A stretch of DNA of 11,904 bases from an uncultured Shinella sp. (GTDB lineage Bacteria; Pseudomonadota; Alphaproteobacteria; Rhizobiales; Rhizobiaceae). Shown piece after piece: positions 5,661 through 11,904 of this stretch (positions within the stretch are counted from its first letter, which is position 1; each line of letters opens with the position of its first letter). The notes beneath the pieces were generated by a model. It had not been told where the DNA came from, did no database searches, and worked only from the letters and a program-made list of their open reading frames with translations. The stretch is from contig CAMLOC010000037.1 in the NCBI GenBank assembly GCA_946481465.1, positions 1 through 11,904 of the forward strand, read 5' to 3'. The translations under genes and the position numbers were made by a program.

Positions 5661-6704
5661 ATGATGATATCCGAGACAGACAAGCCAAGTCAGGCACGCG
5701 CGGAAGAAACGGCGGCGTCCTCGCCTCTTCTGGACGTGCAGGGTCTCGGCATCAGCTTTCGCGCCTCCAGCGGTTCGCTTTCCGTCGTGCGCGACGTGAG
5801 CTTTGCCGTTCAGCCCGGCGAGTGCGTCGGGCTCGTTGGCGAAAGCGGGTGCGGCAAGACGGTGACCGGCCTTGCCTTGATGGGCCTGCTGCCACTGCGC
5901 AGCAGTTGCTTTCAAGGCCGCATCGACTTTTCCGGCGAAGATCTGCTGTCGCTCTCCGAACGGCAGTGGCGCCGCATCCGCGGACGCCGTATCGGCATGA
6001 TCTTCCAGGAACCGATGAGCGCGCTCGATCCGATCTTCACGATCGGCGAACAGATCGGCGAAACCTTGCGGACGCATTTCCGCATCGGCCGGGCCGAGGC
6101 GCGCGACCGCGCCATCGAAGCCCTGAGCAAGGTAGGCATTCCCGAGCCCGCCACACGCCATGACGCCTATCCGCATGAGCTGTCGGGCGGCATGCGCCAG
6201 CGAGCGATGATCGCCATGGCGATCAGTTGCGAGCCGGATCTGCTGATTGCCGACGAACCGACCACCGCGCTCGATGTCACCGTACAGGCGCAGATCATGG
6301 ACGTTCTGGGGGAACTCAGCGCGCGCTCCGGCATGGCCATGCTCTTCATCAGCCACGATCTCGGGCTCGTCTCGCAGACGTGCAACCGGATCGTCACCAT
6401 GTATGCCGGCGAGGTGGTCGAGACCGGCACGAGCGACGACATGCTTACGCGCCCCCGCCATCCCTACACGTCCGGCCTGCTGCGGTCGCTGCCGTCATTC
6501 ACGCCGCGGAAGGCACGGTTGCCTTCCATTCCGGGCCGGGTCCCGCGACCGGGGGAATTTTCAGAAGGCTGTCGTTTCGAAGGGCGATGCCGGCATGCGG
6601 CATCCCCCTGCAGGGAGCGGCAAGCGCTGGAGCCGCAGCCTGAAGGCGGTCTTGCCCGCTGCTGGCGCGCGCAGGAGCTTTCCTTGCCGGGAGTGTTGTC
6701 ATGA
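5661..6704 (+). CDS. ABC importer ATPase, Opp/Dpp family (DppD/OppD type)
   Basis: The 347-residue protein energises uptake from the cytoplasmic face. Visible motifs are Walker A GESGCGKT (60-67), Q-loop Q116 (IFQEP), signature LSGGMRQ (174-180), Walker B LLIADEP (194-200) and switch H232 (ISHD). A C-terminal oligopeptide/dipeptide extension follows from about 265 (HPYTSGLL). Its cysteines C304, C310, C317 and C334 match the pattern that holds a 4Fe-4S cluster in DppD-type ATPases. It starts one base after the enolase-gene stop, probably by translational coupling since only a weak GGTGAT precedes it. It pairs with the next gene as a heterodimer, and its stop overlaps that gene's start by four bases (ATGA). 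Confidence 0.95.
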   Translation: MMISETDKPSQARAEETAASSPLLDVQGLGISFRASSGSLSVVRDVSFAVQPGECVGLVGESGCGKTVTGLALMGLLPLRSSCFQGRIDFSGEDLLSLSERQWRRIRGRRIGMIFQEPMSALDPIFTIGEQIGETLRTHFRIGRAEARDRAIEALSKVGIPEPATRHDAYPHELSGGMRQRAMIAMAISCEPDLLIADEPTTALDVTVQAQIMDVLGELSARSGMAMLFISHDLGLVSQTCNRIVTMYAGEVVETGTSDDMLTRPRHPYTSGLLRSLPSFTPRKARLPSIPGRVPRPGEFSEGCRFEGRCRHAASPCRERQALEPQPEGGLARCWRAQELSLPGVLS

Positions 6705-7714
6705 CCAATGCGGAAAAGACGGCGGCGCCGATCATTGCCGCGCAGAATGTCTCGGTTCGCTTTCCCGTTGGGCGGCGCAAGGTCCTCACCGCCGTCGACG
6801 ATGTCAGCATCAGCGTGCGCAGAGGGGAAACCTTCGGGCTCATCGGTGAATCCGGTTCCGGCAAATCCACCCTCGGCCGCGCCATCGTTTGCCTGGAGCG
6901 GCCCTCCGAAGGCCGGGTCCTGCACGAGGGCGCAAATCCCTACGAAATGTCGCGCCGCCAAATGCGCGAGCATCGCAGGCAGTATCAGATCGTCTTCCAA
7001 GACCCTGCAGCCGCCCTCAACCCGCGCATGACGATCCTGAAATCCGTTCGCGAGCCTCTCGACGCGGCGTCAAAAGGCACCCCGGAAGAGCGCAATGCCA
7101 TCGCCCTGGAGATGATGGCCCGGGTCGGTCTGGGCGAGGCCTTTGCCGGCCTCTATCCGCACCAGCTTTCGGGCGGCCAGAAACAGCGTGCCTGCATCGC
7201 GCGCGTGCTGACCCTGCGGCCGTCCCTGATCGTTTGCGACGAAGCCGTTGCCGCGCTCGACGTCTCCATACAGGCGGACATTCTCAATCTCCTCGCAGAG
7301 CTTCAGCAGGAATTCGGCCTTACCTACCTCTTCATCACCCACAATATCAGCGTGGTCGAGCATATCAGCGATACGATCGCGGTCATGTATCTCGGGCGGA
7401 TCGTCGAGATCGCCCCGGCGGAGCGACTGGCGAAGGACTACCTCCACCCCTATACGCAGGCCCTGTTGTCCGCCGAGCCTGTCGCCCTGCCGTCATCGAT
7501 GAGGCCGGATCGGCGCATCGTCCTGGAAGGCGAGTTGCCAAGCCCGATGAACCCGCCTTCGGGATGCCGTTTTCGAACGCGCTGTCGCTATGCCGACGAC
7601 CATTGCGCCACCGAGACGCCGCGCTTGCGCGAATTGGCTCCCGGTCACTTCAGCGCATGCCATTACGCAGAGACGTTCCGCACGCGGTCGGGACAGGAAG
7701 AAGGTGGCGAATGA
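6701..7714 (+). CDS. ABC importer ATPase, Opp/Dpp family (DppF/OppF type)
   Basis: The 337-residue second ATPase has Walker [10 protein letters not shown] (49-57), Q-loop Q100 (VFQDP), signature LSGGQKQR (156-163), Walker B LIVCDE (176-181) and switch H214 (ITHN). The stretch after Walker B reads EAVAALDVS in place of EPTSALDVS, a frequent variant in this subgroup. The C-terminal extension (HPYTQALL, about 249-256, then the Cys-rich tail C289, C295, C302, C320) is the oligopeptide-type domain. ATGA overlaps join it to the genes on both sides, so it is tightly coupled. The order binding protein, enzyme, two ATPases, two permeases differs from the usual permeases-first order. Confidence 0.95.
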   Translation: MTNAEKTAAPIIAAQNVSVRFPVGRRKVLTAVDDVSISVRRGETFGLIGESGSGKSTLGRAIVCLERPSEGRVLHEGANPYEMSRRQMREHRRQYQIVFQDPAAALNPRMTILKSVREPLDAASKGTPEERNAIALEMMARVGLGEAFAGLYPHQLSGGQKQRACIARVLTLRPSLIVCDEAVAALDVSIQADILNLLAELQQEFGLTYLFITHNISVVEHISDTIAVMYLGRIVEIAPAERLAKDYLHPYTQALLSAEPVALPSSMRPDRRIVLEGELPSPMNPPSGCRFRTRCRYADDHCATETPRLRELAPGHFSACHYAETFRTRSGQEEGGE

Positions 7715-8670
7715 ACAAGTCTCACCTTCCCCGTGTCCTTTTCTGGCGCCTGTTGCAGGCCCTTCCTGTCGCCGCCATGTCGACGCTGGCCATCTTCGGC
7801 CTGATCCAGCTCGTGCCAGGCGACCCCGCGGCCACGATTGCCGGTGAATATGCGACCGCCGAAACGATCGAGGCGATACGGCAGACCCTGGGACTGGATC
7901 GTCCGTTGTGGCAGCAATACGGGGCCTGGCTCTGGAACGCCTTTCACGGCGACCTTTCGACATCGCTGCTCACCGGCCTGCCGGTCATGGACGAGATCGC
8001 CCGGCGGCTGCCCTCCACATTGCTCATCGCCGGGCTCGCGCTCGTCATCTCCGTCCTGATCGGCGTACCGATCGGCATTCTCGCCGCGACGCGTGCGGAT
8101 GGCTGGGTGGACCGTGTCGTGACGAGCATTGCATCCCTCGGCGTCGCCGTGCCGAATTTCTGGCTGGGCATGATCCTCGTCAGTATTTTCGCGCTGGGTT
8201 TCGGATGGTTCCCGACCACCGGCGCGAGACCGATCAGCGAGGACTTTTGGGGCGCCCTGCACCATGCGGCCCTTCCCGCCCTTACACTCGCAACGGGAGG
8301 GATTGCCGAAATAGCCCGCCAGCTCCGCAGCTCCCTGATCGAAGTCCTGCAATCGCAATATGTGCGGACCTTGCGCGCCAAGGGCCTGCCGCCGGCGCTT
8401 ATCCTGTGGAAGCACGGCCTGAGAAACGCGGCGCTGACCCTGCTGACCGTCATCGGCCTCGTCTTCAATCACACATTGGGCGCGACGGTGGCGACCGAAG
8501 CCGTCTTCGCAATACCAGGCGCCGGATCGATGATCGTCAACGCGGCGATAAACAAGGACTTTCCCATCGTTCAGGGCGCGGTCTTCGTGCTCGTGCTCAT
8601 GGTCATTGCCATGAACCTCATCATCGACCTGCTCTACACCATGCTCGACCCCCGCGTGAAGGAGGCCTGA
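7711..8670 (+). CDS. ABC importer permease, DppB/OppB type
   Basis: The 319-residue inner-membrane protein has about six hydrophobic segments, the first at about 14-36. It shows the family signs VPGDPA (35-40), FHGDLSTSL (78-86), the cytoplasmic coupling (EAA) region QYVRTLRAKGLPP to HGLRNA (216-240), and IPGAGSMIVNAAINKDFP (268-285). It forms half of the transport channel with the next permease. The ATG overlaps the previous stop (ATGA), with AAGGTGG before it. The reading frame is open far upstream of this ATG, but that part has no permease similarity and lies inside the previous ATPase gene. Confidence 0.95.
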   Translation: MNKSHLPRVLFWRLLQALPVAAMSTLAIFGLIQLVPGDPAATIAGEYATAETIEAIRQTLGLDRPLWQQYGAWLWNAFHGDLSTSLLTGLPVMDEIARRLPSTLLIAGLALVISVLIGVPIGILAATRADGWVDRVVTSIASLGVAVPNFWLGMILVSIFALGFGWFPTTGARPISEDFWGALHHAALPALTLATGGIAEIARQLRSSLIEVLQSQYVRTLRAKGLPPALILWKHGLRNAALTLLTVIGLVFNHTLGATVATEAVFAIPGAGSMIVNAAINKDFPIVQGAVFVLVLMVIAMNLIIDLLYTMLDPRVKEA

Positions 8671-8675
8671 CCGAA

Positions 8676-9536
8676 ATGACGCAATCCTCCGCCTCATCTC
8701 GACCGCTCGGTTCCGCGCTGCGCTGGCTCGGACAGGATTTCCGCGCAACGCTTTGCCTCGGCTATCTCCTTCTCCTGGTGGCGTTCTCGCTGCTGGCGCC
8801 GCTGATCACGCCGCATTCCCCCATCGAACAGACCATGGACTTTCTCACCCCGCCGGACGCAACCCATTGGCTTGGAACGGACGATCTCGGTCGCGACGTC
8901 TTCGCACGATTGGTCTACGGCACGCCCATGAGCCTTTATGCAAGCTGTCTTGCCGTTGCGGTCGGACTGTCGATCGGCCTGCCTCTCGGAATGCTCGCCG
9001 GCTATCTCGGCGGCTGGTTCGACAGCGTCGTCAGCCGCATGATCGACACGCTGCTGTCTTTCCCCGGCATCGTCCTTGCCGTCGCCGTCACCGGCGCGCT
9101 GGGGATCGGATTGACGAATGCCATGATCGCGGTCGGCATCGTCTTCGCTCCCAACATCGCCCGCCTGATCCGCATCCAGACGATCGTCGTCAAGAACGAG
9201 CTCTATGTGGACGCCTCCCGCAGCTTCGGCATGTCGGTTCCCCGCATCATCCTGCGCCACATCGTCCCGAATGCCATACAGCCCGTCATCGTGCAGGTCA
9301 CGTTGATGCTGGCCGGCGCTCTTCTGGCGGAAGCAAGCCTCAGCTTCCTCGGGCTCGGTGTGCAGCCGCCATGGCCAAGCTGGGGCCAGATGCTCGCACG
9401 CGGCTACACCTACATGGAGATCGCACCCGAGCAGATGTATGTGCCGGGCATCGCCATTCTCCTCACGGCACTCGCTTATAACGGCCTTGGCGAATCCTTG
9501 AGATCGCGGCTGGATCCCACCCGCAGGGCGCGTTGA
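8676..9536 (+). CDS. ABC importer permease, DppC/OppC type
   Basis: The 286-residue partner permease has an N-terminal membrane segment (about 25-45) and the OppC-type periplasmic motif HWLGTDDLGRDVFARLVYG (64-82). Further membrane segments and the EAA coupling region YVDASRSFGMSVPRIILRHI (177-196) follow, then ASLSFLGLGVQPPWPSWGQML (220-240). In the EAA region Ser stands where Ala is usual (DASRS). The start is set by GGAGG 10 bases upstream, inside the last codons of the previous gene. This gene completes the transporter; 40 bases then separate it from the first dehydrogenase gene. Confidence 0.95.
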   Translation: MTQSSASSRPLGSALRWLGQDFRATLCLGYLLLLVAFSLLAPLITPHSPIEQTMDFLTPPDATHWLGTDDLGRDVFARLVYGTPMSLYASCLAVAVGLSIGLPLGMLAGYLGGWFDSVVSRMIDTLLSFPGIVLAVAVTGALGIGLTNAMIAVGIVFAPNIARLIRIQTIVVKNELYVDASRSFGMSVPRIILRHIVPNAIQPVIVQVTLMLAGALLAEASLSFLGLGVQPPWPSWGQMLARGYTYMEIAPEQMYVPGIAILLTALAYNGLGESLRSRLDPTRRAR

Positions 9537-9576
9537 GCCTGCTCTTCCCAAGAGAAACATACCGAAAGGAAAACGG

Positions 9577-10443
9577 ATGAAGATCGGATTCATAGGATTG
9601 GGCGTCATGGGATACCACATGGCACGCCATCTTTCGGCGGCAGGTCATGCGGTGACCGTCTACAACCGCACCGCTTCCAGGGCCGCAGCCTGGGTGGCCG
9701 AAAATGGCGGCGCGCAGGCCGAAACCCCTCGGGCGCTTGCGCATGGGCAGGATATCGTCATGGCCTGTGTGGGCAATGACCGCGATCTCGAACAGGTGAC
9801 GCTGGGCGAGACGGGCGCGTTCCACGCAATGGCGGCGGGCACGCTCTTCGTCGATCATACCACGGCATCGGCCGATATCGCCCGACGTCTTCATGCGGCG
9901 GCGAGGGAACGCGGCATCGGTTTCATCGACGCCCCCGTCTCCGGCGGCGAGGCCGGAGCGCGCAACGGGGCATTGACTGTCATGTGCGGCGGAGACCAGG
10001 GTGACTACGACCGCGCTGAAAAGGCGATCGCCGCCTTTGCGCGCGCATGCCGGCTGATGGGACCGTCCGGTTCGGGCCAGTTGACCAAGATGGCCAACCA
10101 GATCTGCATTGCCGGGCTCGTGCAGGCCCTTTCCGAAGGCATTCATTTCTGCCAGACGGCAGGTCTCGATGTCGATGCCATGCTCGACGTCGTATCGCAG
10201 GGCGCGGCGGGCTCCTGGCAAATGCAGAACCGCGGCGCCACGATGAACCGTGGCGAATTCGAGTTCGGCTTTGCGGTCGAGCTGATGCGCAAGGATTTGG
10301 GCATATGCCTGGACGAAGCACGCCGGAGTGGCGCATCCCTGCCCGTTACGGCTCTTGTCGATCAATTCTATGCCGATGTCGAGAAAGCGGGCGGAAGACG
10401 CTGGGACACGTCCAGCCTGATCACCCGCCTCAAGACCGCCTGA
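9577..10443 (+). CDS. NAD(P)-dependent beta-hydroxyacid dehydrogenase (HIBADH/tartronate-semialdehyde-reductase family)
   Basis: The 288-residue protein has a Rossmann domain (GFIGLGVMGYHMARHL, 4-19) and the family substrate loop DAPVSGGEAGARNGALTVM (118-136, Ser122-Gly-Gly). The catalytic lysine is K171 in GQLTKMANQ, with N175 one helical turn on. The all-helical C-terminal domain ends with D-L near 240 (LMRKDLGICLDEA). The family oxidises or reduces 3-hydroxyacids such as 3-hydroxyisobutyrate, tartronate semialdehyde or 4-hydroxybutyrate; which one is not decidable here. The ribosome site AAAGGAAAA stands just before the ATG. In this operon it probably handles a semialdehyde or hydroxyacid derived from the imported compound. 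Confidence 0.92.
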   Translation: MKIGFIGLGVMGYHMARHLSAAGHAVTVYNRTASRAAAWVAENGGAQAETPRALAHGQDIVMACVGNDRDLEQVTLGETGAFHAMAAGTLFVDHTTASADIARRLHAAARERGIGFIDAPVSGGEAGARNGALTVMCGGDQGDYDRAEKAIAAFARACRLMGPSGSGQLTKMANQICIAGLVQALSEGIHFCQTAGLDVDAMLDVVSQGAAGSWQMQNRGATMNRGEFEFGFAVELMRKDLGICLDEARRSGASLPVTALVDQFYADVEKAGGRRWDTSSLITRLKTA

Positions 10444-10458
10444 CCCCGGAGAATATCG

Positions 10459-11445
10459 ATGCCCCGCCGTTTGCGTATCGTCGCCACCAGCCCCCTGCAC
10501 CCGGATGCCGAAGCCCTGCTCCGGCAATCCTACGACTACGAAGCGGTTCAGGACGGGAGCATCGAGCCCCTGTCGCGGCTGATCGTCGATGCGGACGGCA
10601 TCATCGTGAGGAACAAGCTGCCGGATGACATTTTTGATGCCGCCCCGCATTTGCTTGCCTGTGTCCGGCACGGCGTCGGACTTGATTTCATCCCGATGGA
10701 GGTGGCGACGGCAAAGTCGATTGCCGTCGCCAATCTGCTGGAGGCGAACAAGCAGTCCGTCATCGAACATGTCGCTGCCACCGCGCTCATACTGGCGCGC
10801 GACTATGCCGATATCGACCGGCGTTTCAGGAGCCAGGGCTGGTCGTCCCGCAATGGCTACGAGGGCATGGAACTGGCCGGCAAGACCCTTGGCATTGCCG
10901 GCTGCGGGCGTATCGGACGCGGCGTCGCCCAGGCGATGCGGTACGGCTTCGGCATGCAGACGATCGGCTACAACCGAAGCGACATTCCCCCGGATGCCGG
11001 CATCGAGCCGGTTTCCCTTGCCGCACTCTTCTCCCGATCCGACATTGTCAGCCTGCATATGCCTTCGACGCCGGAGACACGCGGCATCGTGAATGGCGCG
11101 CTTCTCGGCTCGATGAAACCAGGATCACTGCTGATCAATGCGGGCCGCGGCGACCTCATCGACGAGACCGCCCTGATCGACGCCTTGTCCAGGGGACGCC
11201 CCGCCGCCGCCGCGATCGATGTCTTCGAGCCGGAGCCGCTCCGGCCGGATCACCCCTTCCTGAACATCGCCAACATTTTCCTGACACCCCATGTCGCCGG
11301 CGGCACGCGCGAAGCCTCGAGACGGATGAGCATCCAGTCGGTGGAATCGATGGACCGCCTTCTGGCTGGAAAGCGGCCGACATCGCTCGTCAACCCCGAA
11401 ATTTGGGAGAGCTACCTCGCCAGGCTTGCGCGGCTCGGGACGTGA
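10459..11445 (+). CDS. D-isomer-specific 2-hydroxyacid dehydrogenase
   Basis: The 328-residue protein has the family's split catalytic domain around a Rossmann domain. Visible are the substrate-loop motif RHGVGLDFI (70-78), the NAD motif GIAGCGRIGRGVA (145-157) and the catalytic Arg-Glu-His set: R230 (INAGRGDLID), E259 (DVFEPEP) and H278 (LTPHVAGGT). It would interconvert a 2-hydroxyacid and a 2-ketoacid with NAD(P)H; glycerate/hydroxypyruvate, phosphoglycerate and larger acids are all possible. GGAG stands 8 bases before the ATG and the gap to the previous gene is 15 bases. It is the last operon gene. No clear terminator follows, and an insertion sequence begins about 46 bases past the stop, so the operon may once have continued. 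Confidence 0.93.
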   Translation: MPRRLRIVATSPLHPDAEALLRQSYDYEAVQDGSIEPLSRLIVDADGIIVRNKLPDDIFDAAPHLLACVRHGVGLDFIPMEVATAKSIAVANLLEANKQSVIEHVAATALILARDYADIDRRFRSQGWSSRNGYEGMELAGKTLGIAGCGRIGRGVAQAMRYGFGMQTIGYNRSDIPPDAGIEPVSLAALFSRSDIVSLHMPSTPETRGIVNGALLGSMKPGSLLINAGRGDLIDETALIDALSRGRPAAAAIDVFEPEPLRPDHPFLNIANIFLTPHVAGGTREASRRMSIQSVESMDRLLAGKRPTSLVNPEIWESYLARLARLGT

Positions 11446-11904
11446 CGGGCTCCAGATCACATTCCCGGCTGGCTTGAATGCAAGCACGCTCTGTGAAGTG
11501 CCCCCGTCTTTGGGCCAACGTGAGCTGGAATTTTCCGGGGGTTAGGCTCATGAACCAGTGGGCGTTCAGGCACTCGGCGCGGAACTTGCCATTGAAGCTT
11601 TCGATATAGCTGTTGTCGGTCGGCTTGCCCGGCCGGGAGAAGTCGAGCACGGCGCCCTTGTGATAGGCCCACACGTCGAGGTCTCGCGAGATGAATTCAC
11701 TGCCATTGTCGACACGGATAGAGGCAGGATACCCGACCTGGCGGCATACTCGCTCGAGCGTCTGAACCACATCCTCGCCCTTGTAATTGAAACGTGCATC
11801 GACCGCCGGCGAGAAGCGCGAGAAGGTATCGACGACCATCAGGACCCTGATCTTGCGGCCGGTGGCCAATTGGCCATGAACGAAATCCATTGCCCAGACA
11901 TGGT
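11390..11904 (-). pseudogene. IS3-family transposase OrfB, C-terminally altered and cut by the window edge
   Basis: The frame enters from the right edge (HVWAMDFVHGQ) and shows the DDE integrase core. The first Asp is in WAMDFV, the second in VDNGSEF and the Glu in SYIESFNGKF; the latter two are separated by exactly 35 residues, as in IS3 OrfB. Family similarity continues to ECLNAHWFMSL (codon at 11543) and then stops. The expected tail with YNxxRPHSALG and a TPxEF-like motif is absent. The remaining residues are translated from the IS end, flanking DNA and the reverse strand of the dehydrogenase gene, where the stop falls. A TAA lies one frame away directly after MSL, as if an internal deletion joined the middle of the gene to its end. 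It is probably not active, though the beginning of the element is out of view. Confidence 0.75.
11492..11904 (-). mobile_element. IS3-family insertion sequence, right-end portion
   Basis: The transposase reading frame identifies the family. The likely outer end on the plus strand is TGTGAAGTGCCCCCGTC (from 11492, or TGAAG from 11494). It begins with TG and a C-rich run, as IS3-family terminal repeats do. Only one end is in the window, so the terminal inverted repeat and target duplication cannot be confirmed. Confidence 0.6.

Noticed and set aside
4508..5683. Long minus-strand open frame of 391 codons opposite the enolase-family gene
   Set aside because: GC-rich coding DNA leaves antisense frames open; the composition is Arg/His/Asp-rich without any family motif, and the plus-strand gene is unmistakable.
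9463..11058. Minus-strand open frame of 531 codons opposite the two dehydrogenase genes
   Set aside because: It spans parts of three well-supported plus-strand genes, has no recognisable domain and no ribosome site of note.
1..11904. CRISPR arrays, tRNA or rRNA genes
   Set aside because: No regularly spaced repeats and no tRNA- or rRNA-like stretches were seen on either strand.

Overview
The window looks like a high-GC alphaproteobacterium, probably of the Rhizobiales/Rhizobiaceae. This rests on the GC-rich codon use, the FecI-FecR-receptor layout, the FCD-type GntR regulator and the peptide/nickel-type ABC operon with an enolase-superfamily enzyme. The genus cannot be fixed from sequence alone. 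It reads as an accessory uptake-and-catabolism region and is almost fully coding; no gene-free stretch exceeds about 185 bases.

Left part (1-1789, minus strand): an iron-type cell-surface signalling module. It holds an ECF sigma factor (FecI type, 1262-1789), its FecR-type membrane sigma regulator (243-1184) and, cut by the window edge, the signal-peptide start of what is probably the partner TonB-dependent receptor (1-93). A two-block element of identical spacing lies upstream of both fecR (1215-1248) and the receptor gene (172-205) but not upstream of the sigma gene. It is the best candidate for the promoter read by this sigma factor. The sigma gene has its own upstream region with a near-perfect 13-bp inverted repeat (1863-1905).

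Middle and right part (1975-11445): a GntR/FCD repressor gene (minus, TTG start) stands divergent from an eight-gene plus-strand operon. The operon encodes a family-5 solute-binding protein, an enolase-superfamily enzyme (mandelate-racemase subgroup), two Opp/Dpp-type ATPases, two permeases, a beta-hydroxyacid dehydrogenase and a D-2-hydroxyacid dehydrogenase. A 26-bp AT-rich palindrome with one mismatch overlaps the -10 of the operon promoter and is the likely GntR operator. Two stable hairpins separate the binding-protein gene from the rest. Together the genes look like inducible import of a hydroxy-acid-type compound followed by dehydration or isomerisation and NAD(P)-linked redox steps. 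The substrate is not identifiable from sequence, and no aldolase or kinase is present in the window.

Right edge (11492-11904, minus): the end of an IS3-family insertion sequence, with a transposase that keeps the catalytic D-D(35)E residues visible here but loses the family's C-terminal tail. It lies 46 bp past the last operon gene.
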